Shown: positions 45,477 through 56,930 of the stretch, piece after piece
Layout of the letters: each line of letters starts with the position of its first letter
How positions within the stretch are numbered: position 1 is the first letter of the stretch
Assembly (NCBI GenBank): GCA_011109175.1
Contig: RDEW01000035.1
Coordinates: 510,902-574,901 of the forward strand
Direction of reading: 5' to 3'
Source of the DNA: Dicyema japonicum
Taxonomy: Eukaryota; Dicyemida; Rhombozoa; Dicyemidae
Length of the DNA: 64,000 nt
The notes under the pieces: generated by a model
Database searches by the model: none
Told to the model about the DNA's origin: nothing
What the model saw: only the letters and a program-made list of their open reading frames with translations
Position numbers and translations under genes: made by a program

Positions 45477-46861
45477 TTTATTGAACTTCTGAATCTCCTC
45501 GATTTTTACATAACCGGCGGTATCCATCAATCCTTTGAGGAATGTGTCCCTAATGAGGTTTTCCCTAAGGTAAACAATCGAACGAACTCTGAGAAGTAGT
45601 ACTCCAGGTAGTATCTAATGGTGTCCATCCTCGTGCGAGTAGACTTTTCGGAAGTATTCGAAGAAGCTACTAATGTAAAGAAAAGGGGGCAACCACTCAT
45701 GGTATCAAGAGATGGGTCCATCAGCTCAGATACAAATAAGCCGTACGCGAAAGAAAAAAGCTAGGCGTGTAATTTTGCCTGAAATTTTAAAGTAAAATTA
45801 TTTTAATTTTAATTAATATTTTAATTTTTTATTTTTAATATCAAATGTTTTTCAAAGTTTCAATAATTCTACATTTCCGACATTTATGGATTTAATTAAA
45901 TCAATAAACACCCTTTCGATTTAATGAATTCTCACGAGTAATTTTACTACCAGCAAAATTAAATTCAATTGATAGGCTTTCTTGTTCCCTAATTATCTTA
46001 CAAATGGTGGATTTGTCAGTGGTGACTCTTAATGGTCCCCCACGAGTCTAACTTTCGAGAGACTTTTGCATTAAATGGTAGGCTAGCAGCAATATCATTT
46101 TAAAATTGGGAGATTTGCTAATTTCGAAATTTTATCATTTAAATTAAATAATCGATTATTTAGTGAAATAAGAGGTATTAATTGTATTAAAGTGTTGTTA
46201 CAATATTTTAATTTGGTAGATAAGTCTGAACACGTTAAAGGGGGAGATGATGGCTTGGTCATCCCTGAATGAGCTTCCGATGTTTGATGAAGAGTTCATT
46301 TCTTCCTCCAACCATCCGGCGTGTGGTAGCTCCGAGGATATCCCCAGGAGAGGTGACTGACACGGATGTGGAGGGGGATGAATTGCTAGTTAACTCCACG
46401 TTTATTGAAAATCAAATACTTGTCAAAATGATTAATTTGAATTATCGAATAATATTATTTGTCTCCCATCTCTATTAGATCGATACCATTTCCCTTTAGA
46501 ATGCCTCATAATCTGTCATCCACTGATCAAAGCTTAGTCGGTTTGATGTTCTAATAAAGCGAGCAATTTCTACCAAAACCAAATTTTGGCTTAATGGATA
46601 CTGGAGTCGTTCTCTGGCAATGTCCAAGGCCTCATCACTTATCTATCCTCTTCTTGCTATTGTTCGACGTGTTCTGTCTTGATAAATACCGTCAACAACA
46701 AAAAGTTCGGATTCCCATCCGTGAGGAGTAACTTGAACAAGGGTGACCTGCCTAAAGTCTCACGCATGATCTGTCTTGAGGATTATGGCCCGTATTAATT
46801 TTAACTATATTTTTGAAAATACAATAAAAATAGAAATAACTTTAGATTCAAATCAACAACT
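45477..46861. other. Intergenic; possible small gene near 46248
   Basis: At 46251 an ATG opens MAWSSLNELPMFDEEFISSS, and an overlapping frame continues EVTDTDVEGDELLVNSTFIE. The two are one base out of phase, so this may be a real small acidic gene with a frame break, but no family is recognisable. The rest shows nothing. Confidence 0.3.
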
Positions 46862-47225
46862 TGAATTATTAAAGGGCACCACGTGGTGCAACGGAGCTAT
46901 TTGATTGAAGATTTCTGTTTGTTTCTTCTATTCCTCCTCTTCCCTTTTTAATTGAGTAGCATCTGGTGGTCCACCTGTCTCAAGTGGCGCCCAGTGCCAT
47001 GCCAGGGTAGACAAAAATCATTTTTCTTTTCCACTTCACTGGAGGGGTTTCCACAACTGCAGGAAATGGACGTGTTCCACCTTAAAGCTGGTTCAGGCTG
47101 GACTTGTGTAACATATGTTCCTGTAACAGTGGAAATTAGATACACTTAATCATTGGTTAACTGTTAACCTCTTGCGGTGTATCCGGGTAAATTATCCATT
47201 TCTCTAATTTTAGGGGGATATACAA
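46862..47225 (+). mobile_element. SINE2, long copy
   Basis: Blocks GCACCACGTGGTGCAACGGA, TGGTCCACCTGTCTCAAGTG, GCGCCCAGTGCCATGCCAGG, TTCCACTTCACTGGAGGGGT, AGTGGAAATTAGATACACTT and TTGCGGTGTATCCGGGTAAA match 63290-63610 in order. The 3' end CGGTGTATCCGGG resembles the LINE-A 3' end. Confidence 0.7.
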
Positions 47226-48055
47226 AATAGTTAAAACCTCCCTAATCCACTACTTTTAGTCCAAGATTTGCCAAATATTCAAAAATAGTCAAAACGGAGT
47301 TCATCTGTCAAAGGAAACAAAAGGCCATCTGTCAGTGATAAACAACTAAGTCACGTGGCTTTAAGGAAATCATAGTGACTAAGAAAGAATCATTGCATGA
47401 TTGGCATTTTTTACAGAATCATAGTCCAATCTAAATACAGAGACTCACCGATCAGAACCATGAGTACAAAAAGGAACCACTCCATCCAACAGTCCATTGA
47501 AGTAGGGGGAAGCTAATAACTTTTTAGACTCTTTTCGGATTGGGTGACACCTTTTCAGGTGAACCATATTGGCACCATACTGAAGTTGCACGATGCTTCA
47601 TTTTGGTGCCAAAAACAGGAGTTTATGAACCCCGGAACCTCAAAAAAAGACAAGAGTTATCGTATAAATTAAGTGATCCCCGTGTCCTTACTAGGCTTTC
47701 TTCCGGTTAGTTTTGGAGTCCTGGATTAATCTTCACAAAAGGGAGAGGTTTCTTCTCGCATCTTGGCTGGCTTCCTTGACTTCCGGCCCAAGGGAATTTT
47801 TAGGAAACTGCCATTTAAAGAAAAATTCTCTTTTGCCACTCAGCAGAATTTCTGAAGACTCTGTTCATAAATGGAATTCAGACTTAACCTAGAATCCCAA
47901 ACTTGAGCTTCCAAATTAACTAAGAATATTTGAATGATTATTATTATTAAAAAAGCACTCCCGAGAAAACATAAAATTAGTTAAGTTTCCCTTGTGCTGT
48001 ATTCCGAATCATCCTCTCCGTCAGCTTCGACCATGATCTTCCGTTGCTCGCTAGT
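47226..48055. other. Intergenic
   Basis: No gene recognised. Carries one copy of the GGGTGACACC block (47544). Confidence 0.35.
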
Positions 48056-48058
48056 TCT

Positions 48059-48380
48059 CTAGGTAGTCCAGGTGTCCGCCATTTCCATTATAATGTCAGA
48101 TGCTGCCCACACTATTGTAACACAGCGAATCAGATCCCAATGTACTGAAAATCCGAAACCATAATGTCGGCAGACCGGTGGGGGGGTAAAAAGGTGGAAT
48201 CTGCCAAACAGTTCTGTTGAATGTACTGTCGTTTTTGTCTCTTGTAGACAGCAGACAGAGATGTCATATTTTGTTATATCGCATGCCAGTTGGTGTTTCC
48301 TGTAAGGTTGTTTAAGTCCTCTATTAAAAGATCCCAGAGTGAACGGAAAAGTCGGTAAGGAATACGAATAAGACATAGTG
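48059..48380 (-). mobile_element. LINE-B endonuclease N-terminus
   Basis: Minus-strand frame FTLGSFNRGLKQPYRKHQLA, then DISVCCLQETKTTVHSTEL and CRHYGFGFSVH. The N-terminal GSFN and LQETK motifs are those of APE-type endonucleases. It lies downstream of the C-terminal fragment at 48491-48885 on the same strand, so these are two separate insertions. Confidence 0.75.
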
Positions 48381-48490
48381 CAATAGAGGCGTCGTCACCA
48401 CCTCAACCAATAAAAATGATTATCGAAATTTCAAAAACAGTCGACTACAAAATTTTCCGAATTATTGGGTTGTTTCGAAATTTATCATGC

Positions 48491-48885
48491 TTACGCAGAC
48501 ACCAGCAGTGGCTCTTGTGCAGAATTCAAAACAATCCTCCGAACCAACTTCTTCCAACATTCTCGATTGTAAGAGAGTTTCCTCAACTCGTCCAGGTCGT
48601 TCTCACTTCTTAGACGTTTGTTCACGAGCTTTAGATCTCCATCAAGTGTTTCAGGTAGTGTAATACGCCGGCGTCCACGAAAGCACGGTCCCTGTCTCAT
48701 GAAGTAGTCCTCCATTGCTATGTTTGCTGGAGCACCCAAGTCTATACGCAAGATATGTCCAAATAGCCTCCAGCGCATATCAGCAATTTCGAGACTCAGT
48801 GGACTCGTGCAACATCTCTTGTACAGCGATTCCTTTTTTATTTTTGCTGGCCAGTCCTGAAATGTTCTCAAACCATCCAAATATA
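48491..48885 (-). mobile_element. LINE-B C-terminal fragment
   Basis: Minus-strand frame of 129 codons: KKESLYKRCCTSPLSLEIAD, MRWRLFGHILRIDLGAPANI, AMEDYFMRQ, GRRRITLPETLDGDL and SENDLDELRKLSYNRECWKK. The RW(R/K)LFGHILR motif is the usual end of these LINE polyproteins. Open throughout, so relatively young. Confidence 0.8.
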
Positions 48886-49960
48886 AATTCGTTTAGTTTT
48901 TGTTTGAATCTATTATTTTTCGGAAGTGATAGCTAATTAATTTAAATTTCCACAGATTCCATACCTGTTAATGTTCCTGATTGGTTGAAGGTTCTTTTCC
49001 TACTCGATGTTCCCTTCTTCCTTTGTTCACCAAACGTGTCGTTATGCGATGTGAATGTCTCAGGAGGTGTTCAGCTACAGGACGGATCATTTAGTCTCCA
49101 AATTTCAATTCTTGGGGTTCCTATAACTGTGTTTTTTGATTGACTTGTATTTTGACTGCGATCACGAGAACGTATGCATAAAGAGTGCACATAAAAAGGT
49201 TAGCAAGTTGAATCTAAGAATCCCCGAGGTTTCAGTGCGACAGTTTTGATGTACTATCTTACAAGGTCTCGTATTTCTTTTTGAAAGTTTTGAAAGGAGA
49301 CTGATTCTTGGTGGTTAGGTGTCAACGGAAGGCTGGAGAAACCAGATATTTCCCTTCCACGAGAAAATAATCCTTCAGGTATTTTTTCCCGCTCTCAAGT
49401 CCAAGAGGTTCCATTTTAAAACCAAGAATCACTAACAAATTAAAGGGAAATACATGGACGTCAGGTGATCCTGGCCAGCTTGAATAACCATCTCACCTTA
49501 GCTCGTTATTCGTCTCGAGATCTGACGCACTTCTTGTATGTAAAAGTCACATTTGGGAATTTACAGGTGTCAATCGGACTCCCGTTCTCCCACAAGTTCT
49601 TCGAAAATAATTGGTCTTAGCGGAAAGGAAAACCTTTGTAGAACCCTAGGGAGTGCTACTTAAAAGAAATTAATATTCAGATTTGTATTGGACAGGTTTG
49701 TCCCCCATAATGCACAGCCATAGCTGAGTGCGTATAGAGTGAGCTTAACGCTGAGTTGAAGTGTGGTCTGCCGTTCGGGTGAGGTCAACTGTGTACCTAA
49801 TTTCACAGAAAAAAGGACTATTTACTCTCCTCAAGAAAATTGTCCTTCCTGGACGGCTGCCTTTTTGGTCTCCCACTCAACTTTGTGGAAGACCTTCCGA
49901 TAAGTTCTAAAATTAAATTAAATTTAATAAAATTAATTTTAATTAAAAAATTGTTACCGA
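48886..49960. other. Intergenic
   Basis: No gene recognised in about 1.1 kb. Confidence 0.35.
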
Positions 49961-50897
49961 ATGACTGGTGTTGGGTGCTTCGGTCTAAACTGTTACGTAT
50001 TTTCAACTGTTCAGTTCACCCCATCCGTTCAGACAGTGAGCATATTCCCTCATTCAACAGTCGAGGATTTGGTGACCCAGATTGAAGGACATGAGAACAA
50101 CAAGCTCGGTACGAACCAAAGTTTATTAATAGAGGCATATTTCTGCGGAGATGTTATTCCTCCTGGAAAGCCTATAAATGACATGGGAATCACAGAAACT
50201 GACTTCATCTGTGTTTATTCCTCCCCGATTTACCATGACTCCGTTTCTAGTGATATTTAGGGTCACTTTTAGAATTTGATGTCAACCAGGCTGCCACTTT
50301 CTTCCGCATTCACTTGTCTCACCAAGTAATCAACAATTTTTCAAATTTTGTATTCCCTCATATTATTTCTCAGATCAAAAAATGCCGAAAAAGACAGAAT
50401 TTCTACGACAGTCTCTACCAATTCAGCCCCACCCTGGTCAACAATAGCATCATAGCGGGTACAGGCTTGCTGATTCGGTAGACATGATAACCGATACCTA
50501 CTACTTGGCTAATCTGACCTCCTTCGATTTTCTGAGCGAGTATGGATTTGGTAATTCGTAGGGAGTTGAAACGAATACCTCAGTTAGCACATGGTATAGC
50601 CTTTCTGTTGGACTATTCGAGTCAGAACGGTTGGGTTTTGGCTGATTTTAGGGTTTAAGTTACCTTCGAGCTCTCTGGTTGTCGTAAATGTGATCATAGA
50701 GTGCCACGGATTTCATGGATATGGTGAATCGGAGTATGAATGCTGAACGACAAGTAAGTTTGTAGTTTGATGGTAAGATGATCGAGGACCTCATGGCTAC
50801 GACAAATGCAACACATGATCAGGTCATCCAGGCCCTCCAGATCAGTAATTGGGACCCTGATTTGGCATTAGAGAAATTACTTGAACATAATAATTGA
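49961..50897 (+). CDS. UBL/UBA-type locus, incomplete model
   Basis: The first part (49990-50230) reads as a ubiquitin-like domain: VQFTPSVQTVSIFPHSTVED, then SLLIEAYFCGDVIPPGKPIN and DMGITETDFICVYSS. A 23-nt intron after VSS would lead to KFDVNQAATFFRIHLSHQ. The last part (50785-50897) reads as a UBA domain, MIEDLMATTNATHDQVIQAL, QISNWDPDLALEKLLEHNN, preceded by a 24-nt intron starting GTAAGTTTG. A UBL plus UBA is typical of proteasome shuttle proteins (Ddi1, Rad23, ubiquilin). I could not build a continuous frame between the two, and I see no retroviral-type aspartic protease motif, so Ddi1 is not supported. They might be two genes. Confidence 0.5.
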
Positions 50898-51441
50898 TTT
50901 AAATGTTAAGGAAACTCTCCACGTGTTTTAGTTCTCAGAGTGGTTAGGGTCCTCGGTCTGCTGAAATTATTACTTGTTTATCTTTCGTGTTATCGGGGTC
51001 ATTGATTTGGCGGGAATGTATCCACCAGTTTCAGTATTATTCTGTGGACCAAGGAGATTTGGATTCACTAAGTTCAAAATTTGGGATTCGAATCTGGTAA
51101 AGCTCAAAGCCTTAACTTGGGAATGAAGCACGTGGATATGACAAAATGTCTATTACTTATTCTAGAATGTTCCTTTAATAATAATCCTGTGACTTCATTT
51201 TGACAATTCTCTAAGGATGTGAGTATAAAGCGCGGTCATTTTCCCCTAGGGATGTAATCAGATGAAATAATTAGTTTTAAATTCTGTGTTTAATCGATTG
51301 AATATGTGATTACTAACTATTTTATAACGATTGTGCATAATTATGTCATTTACTTATTATTACTACTGCAACAAGTCTTGGTCGACTCATTCTCTGGTCA
51401 TTAAATAAGAATTCAATGACTTTTTAGTTTTCTTACAATAA

Positions 51442-51703
51442 ATGACGTCAGGATCCAGCTGCCAACTCGGTAATGAAGCCGTACTTTGCGAGGGCTTGAG
51501 ATTATCGAAGACGACCGTTGCAGAACCGATGCAAACTACTGTTGCAATCCAAATGACCTTGAAATTCGAAAATGAAGGTAAATGAATCAAAGGTACTAGA
51601 TGCTAGAAACCTCAAGAAAAATAACCTCAGGAATTACAAACTGGCTTCATTGATTAATAAAATGATGACACTGGCTAAGCAAATTAACAAATTCTTGTGC
51701 TAA
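51442..51703 (+). CDS. Possible small two-exon gene
   Basis: Exons 51442-51577 and 51600-51703 with a 22-nt intron give a closed 79-residue frame, MTSGSSCQLGNEAVLCEGLR at the start and NNLRNYKLASLINKMMTLAK near the end. The second half is helical and Lys-rich. A competing minus-strand frame covers the first exon. Not recognised; kept because the intron length fits the local rule. Downstream, 51815-51943 has another open stretch (VHPHERVYIAMKEVGAIETP) that might be a further exon. Confidence 0.35.
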
Positions 51704-52005
51704 ATATTATTGTAGTATGTTTATAGTTCTTTACACTTCAAACCAAACAATAAACAAATTTCCCTATATTTCTTGTATCTGATTCGAATCCTAATTGTAT
51801 CCAATCCTTCTTTAGTACTCAGCTCGTCCATCCACACGAGAGGGTCTACATTGCCATGAAGGAAGTTGGTGCAATAGAGACCCCCAACAGAACCATTAAG
51901 ATCACAAAATTGTATTCATCAGACATAACAAAATATAAGTAAGCAGTGTCCTTACCCTAAACAGACATGAATAAAAGCCACTAATTTAGTCTTTATTACT
52001 GAATA

Positions 52006-52824
52006 TTAACTCCCATCCATAATAAAGGAAGCAGCAGAATCCTTGTTTCCATCAAAATTGAGGAGAATTGCGTAGAGAGTTTCACCTTCAATGTCGGGGA
52101 ACAAAGACTGCATGACTGCAACGTCATCAGCCGTCACATTCCTACTCCGAGCAGGTGTAATGACGGGCGGGGGACGGAAAGGCTAAGGTGACAATATTAT
52201 ACAAACTACAAGAGATAAGATCAGTCGAACATTCCATCCGGATTCGAATGGGGGACTATTAAGACTAAATGTTCTATCAGTCGTTTCGGGCTCGAAAACA
52301 CGACGAGGGATGAGTATCTCAGTGGAAGATAGGATTTTAGAAGAAAACATGGGGATCTTCCGTTTTATCACGTAAATACCTTATCTAGGACAGACACAGT
52401 AATCATGTTCATCCCATTTGCAATTTCACTGAAAAAATCATAAAGTCGGTCATACAAAGACATGGTTTGGTTATTCCAATAGTAGTTAGGAGGGAACACT
52501 TGTCATGCCTTGAGGTAATGAAGGTTCGATGTCCGACCCGGATTTCCACTCGCGGAGGAAACATGGCTGTAGTGAAGGTTGAGTTTTTAAAAGGAAGACA
52601 AGCCTGAAGTAAAGAAGATGCGAAACCTGTAAAACTGTAATTTTGAGACGACTTCCCTCCAAATTAGTTATAGTTGATGGCAATACGCCCACACTCTCGT
52701 TAAGTGTGTATTATTTTGATTTTCCGCATTTTCTGCGATGGACACGTCGTCTAAATCAAGAAGAGTCGTGTCTTCATCGGTCTAAGTAATTTATTGTAAT
52801 AACCTCTCTGTAATTAATTCCCAT
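52006..52824 (-). CDS. TOLLIP: Tollip-like C2 plus CUE protein
   Basis: ATG 52824 (MGINYRE), then a 22-nt intron. A C2 domain begins GSRLKITVLQACLPF (compare GRLNITVVQAKLAKN of Tollip), with a 23-nt intron inside at LQ/AC as the C2 strand ends; PPRVEIRVGHRTFITS and NYYWNNQTMSLYDRLYDFFS, NGMNMITVSVLDK follow. After introns of 23 and 27 nt come a Pro-rich linker (PFRPPPVITPARSR) and a C-terminal CUE domain, DDVAVMQSLFPDIEGETLYA and NFDGNKDSAASFIMDGS, which binds ubiquitin. In the family this is an endosomal adaptor for Toll/IL-1 receptor signalling and ubiquitinated cargo. Frame breaks of one base lie near 52494-52501 and 52698-52705. The N-terminal Tom1-binding region is short. Confidence 0.78.
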
Positions 52825-54220
52825 AAAATCTAGATAAAATTAAATTATTTAAATATTAATAATTATTGTTTTTAAATTTTTAAAGTTCAAACTTATTATT
52901 AACAGCAAATCTAACGAATTAGGTAGGTAGGTACTATTTTGAATGGAGACCTATCGGCTGTGGGACTGAAGCTCACTTCCGCAGACGACCTAGATACCTT
53001 AAGGGAACTGGCACGAAGTAGAGGGTCCTGGAAAAGGCTGATAGAGAGGATGGCTAGAAATACGGCACAAGGGAGGCTTGATTAATTTTATGACTTCTCG
53101 GGAGTGCTTTAAATAATTAATAATAAATAATAAAAATCTAACGAATAATATTTCCTTTGAGATGTTTCCTATGCTGAGTCCTTTCTCCTCGACATTAAGC
53201 TCCCTATATGCCCAGTACATTGAGCAAACCGTCAGCTAAGATCACTAATCTTGAAAAAAATGTACTTAAAGAAAATTACTTTAATGATTTCATTAAATAA
53301 ATAAATTTAAGACTCTCGAGCTAAAGGTCCCCTCTCCAAGATCTTTGGTTTTCCTATTCCGCATGTTAAAAGAGCAGCCCATGCGACTACGAGCATCCAG
53401 TTGTACGGTCGATACGTGCTTGCGTGGGCTTGAGGTAGGAACATCACTCTGTTGGAGTGTGCCGGGATCACGTGAGTACTTAGTTTGATGTTACCTTGGT
53501 CTTTGAATTTTTCATGTCATATCGATCAATGAAAGAACCTGAATCCCTCAGTAGGGGAAATTCATGCTACAATTTTTCTAAGAGAAGCGATGTGGATATA
53601 AGAGCTGTGCGAATTTCTAGAGGACGTAATTGAAACCCGTTTCGCCTATTGGGGGACGTCGGAATCACCAATGGCGCCGTTACACCAACGAACTGTCACA
53701 TAATATGAGTAGATCATTGAATTTAAAGAGGTTTATGTAGTGTTTTCATGGATATGCTGAGTCGTATGAGGAGCATAGTGAAACACGAAAACCATAGTAA
53801 CTTGATCATCTACGCAAGAGTCACCAGGTAGCGTAACTCTATGACATAGTGCACTTAATGTGGATACAACCTCTCTCCCCTGATTGGACCCTGAAGAAAA
53901 CTATTAGACGTGTATCTGACTATCAATCCAATGGACTCCCAAAATTGATAAAGGACACGTGTGCTAACTATGAATCTAATTAAGGTAACTTATAGTGAAA
54001 GTATTAGTGACAAAATAAAGTTTAACCGCGAATAATCATTTAACTGGCATTAATGGTTACAAACAAGCACGTGATAGACTCAATTGTGTAAGGATGCTCT
54101 TTAGACTAAAGTAAATGCACAAATTACAAGACTAGCCTTATTTTTGCTCAAATCCTCGACGAAACTGAAAGATTTAGTCACCAGTTCCCTGCATCGTCTC
54201 ATCTAAGGTGAAATTGGTAA
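52825..54220. other. Intergenic with a LINE 3' tail
   Basis: 53440-53530 is a LINE tail (TTGGAGTGTGCCGGGATCAC, GTACTTAGTTTGATGTTACC, TTGGTCTTTGAATTTTTCAT). Otherwise nothing recognised. Frames near 52999-53220 (minus) are not supportable. Confidence 0.45.
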
Positions 54221-56203
54221 TTACATCTGATGTCTCGTGGTCCTTGTCAAGGCTTGACAACAGATTTTTCGACTTGCCGATGAAAAACGGCCATTTTCCA
54301 GTAGAGTCACGGGGTTTTTCTTGTAGGACGCCTCAAGGGAGTCGATCTCTTTCTGGAATTACAGTAAACAGAACCTCCATATTTTCGAATGAGGAAAACT
54401 CGTATTCCACGTAAACTGGGATGGACTGCGAAAAGAGATGGTAGAAGCTCATCCTTTTGCTTACAAAGGAGTCCTCGTAGACGAAAATCTTGGAAAAAAC
54501 GGCATGGAAAATCTGTTAATTACCAGAGGACTCACAATGAAGGTCCCAAAGAAGCTCAGTTTTAAGGAATGAAAATAAATCGCTTCATTTTTGAAGATTT
54601 TCATCATTTTTTCCACCAGAGTCTCGTCCAATGGAGTATTTTGCAGGAAAAGTATCAAAGAAGCGGCACATTTCTGGAGTTCGGGAAGAATTTTGGTGGA
54701 GAGAACCCTATTTTAATAAATACAGAGAAAACCATAAAATCGGGATCACATCCGACATAGAACCAAGTCCATCTGAAAAGAACAGCCGAATGAGACTGAG
54801 TGTCGTTATATTTCTCAGGTAAATGAGGAATATTTTATAGGGAAATGCAATGCTGTAGGTTTCATGGACCAATGAATTCAAGTAGACCATGTTCTTGTGC
54901 ACCATGATGTTCCCTTCCTGGGGATTCTTAGTAAACTCAACCTCTTCTATAAAAGTGTGGATTTCGTAGACGAGGGACCGGAGTTTGACAAATCTCATAT
55001 CCTTGATTGAAAACACACTTTTTAAGAATTTTTGTATGAAAATTCTGATTTGATTCAAAAATTGTTCGTTTTGATGTGACAAGATGGTATTAACATTGTC
55101 GTCCCTGCAATTATTCGCAAATAAACCGGGTTTTCTTTATTTTGAATATCCCTTCGAGGAATCTACCCAACACAGACTTGTCAGTGTCCTCCTTTGGGTA
55201 TGTCAATGAGTCGAAATATTTCTACTTTGTTGAAATGTGGGCAACCTTGAAGGCGACACGACCAATGACGTTGCGACCATGAGATTTGAGGACATAACAC
55301 GTGGCATTATTCTCTACTAATAGATTACACAAAACCATGAGTGCCCAGCAAGACGTCTTGTAATCTTCATCGGAAAGCATGCTCTGTATTATAGTCAAGT
55401 TGGAAATGAGGTTTGTTAGCATTTCACCTCGCGCCGAGTCCCCCTGCAGTCGGGGGGCACAAGTAGGGTCATTAACTCGACGGTCAAACCCGATAAATGT
55501 GACTATGCTCAGTGAAAGGAATACGAGTGTGGTTTTTATAAGACACGTGGTCCTTTTTAATTTCCTCAAGACACATCAAAATCGACTCCAAATTTATTGT
55601 CTCCAGGAAATTTGAATTCTCAACATTACCATGAGATTACCAAGAAGTTGAAGAGAGTCAGAATATCGCCAAATACCAGAAAACGGTCAAGGAGAAGATC
55701 GACACCACCATTTTCCTAGAATTGAGCAAGACACGTGCTACCTCTTTGTTTTCGAGGTTAGAAATACAGCAGAGTAACTTCACAATCGGGAACCTGAGAT
55801 GACACAGTTTAAATTGAGTGAAAAAGTCAGTAGGAATGTCAATCTCATTCTGACAAAGTAACATTACCCCCCAACTGTGCAAAAAATGTCCAGTTTCAAG
55901 AAGTCCAGTATTGTCGAGATGGCTTTGATGTAGGCTGTCAAAAAAGTCACCAGAAAGTCGTCCTCCACCACGGAAATGTCGATCAAATACATGTTGGACA
56001 TTACTGACTTGTTAAAAAGTTCCCCCTCTAGCCAGGAATGCAGCTCCGTTAACGCCCAGTCTATTATGACGGCCAAGTCACGGTAAGAAATATTACTGCA
56101 TTTGAGAATATTCTCCTATTTTCAGTGGAAATGCTACATTTTTCAGTTCCAGTGGGGTTTTAGTGTAATAATCTGAATTCAATAGTCTAGTGTCGTAACT
56201 CAT
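54221..56203 (-). CDS. ARM/HEAT-like helical-repeat protein
   Basis: ATG 56203 (MSYDTRLLNSDYYTKTPLEL) to TAA 54221, at least nine introns, mostly 22-25 nt. About 530 residues, almost all helical: NISYRDLAVIIDWALTELHS, FPIVKLLCCISNLENKEVAR, NSNFLETINLESILMCLEEI, then SCWALMVLCNLLVENNATCY, which has the ALxxLxNL pattern of armadillo repeats, then FLNQIRIFIQKFLKSVFSIK, LPELQKCAASLILFLQNTPL, and a C-terminal FENM|KEIDSLEASYKKNP. I cannot name the family; importin-alpha-like ARM proteins are the nearest impression, but there is no importin-beta-binding N-terminus. One frame break near 55676-55684 (VF/LVFGDILTLF needs one more base). Confidence 0.6.
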
Positions 56204-56599
56204 TAATTCACACACTCATTCTCAGTTATATAGCATCGTTTATGTAATAATTACATAATGATATTGATCGTATACAGCCATTATACACGTGTCACAGGTT
56301 GATTAGACTTTATGACATAGAGATTTGCGGAAAACGGTGGGATCGTTATTTTATTTGTTTAATACCCGGATATAGCGGAAAGAGGCTGAGAGTTAATTTA
56401 CGTCTAATTAGGGTATATTCAGTTCCAAGGTTGGGGTGAGACAGTCCCTTAAATCAATGAGTTCATTCCCCCATTGAAGGAGTCCCTCCAGTGGGCATGG
56501 AAAGGAGATTTGGATGTTGTACCTCCACTCTCGTCTTTCTTCATTGCACGAAAGTCTTTCTTCTCATGCAAATGGACGAAAATTCCAGAAAGACATCGC

Positions 56600-56690
56600 C
56601 TTCGAGGTCCCTTCAAGTAAAGGAAACCATGGCTAACAAGAAAGTAGCCACCCATAGCGGTCATCAGAGATCCTCCAAATAGCGCAGAAA
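56600..56690 (+). repeat. GGTCCCTTC hairpin repeat, copy 4
   Basis: GAGGTCCCTTCAAGTAAAGG, AAACCATGGCTAACAAGAAA, AGCGGTCATCAGAGATCC. About 250 bp from the stonin 3' end. Confidence 0.5.
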
Positions 56691-56930
56691 TCGAGACAAG
56701 AGGTTGACTATCTTGTGGTCTTTCAAAGGCAGAAAGGGAAAAGGGCGAATCCGATCATCCAATTCTGCTTATATCGCCTCGTAAACCCCTATGGTGACCC
56801 CACCGATTTTCCAGCTTCATGGCCATCTAACAAGTTTTAAAATTCAAGGGGATTTAAACGTTAAAAAGGTTTAACAACTCTGTTAGGTTTGTTAGTCAGA
56901 TTTGTCAAATTTGAACTAAAATGATTACAA

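Noticed and set aside
48059-48885. A single LINE-B element
   Set aside because: The C-terminal piece lies upstream of the endonuclease piece on the same strand, so they are two insertions.
49961-50897. Ddi1 aspartic-protease shuttle protein
   Set aside because: UBL and UBA are plausible, but no DSGA or DTGA protease motif is found in any frame between them.
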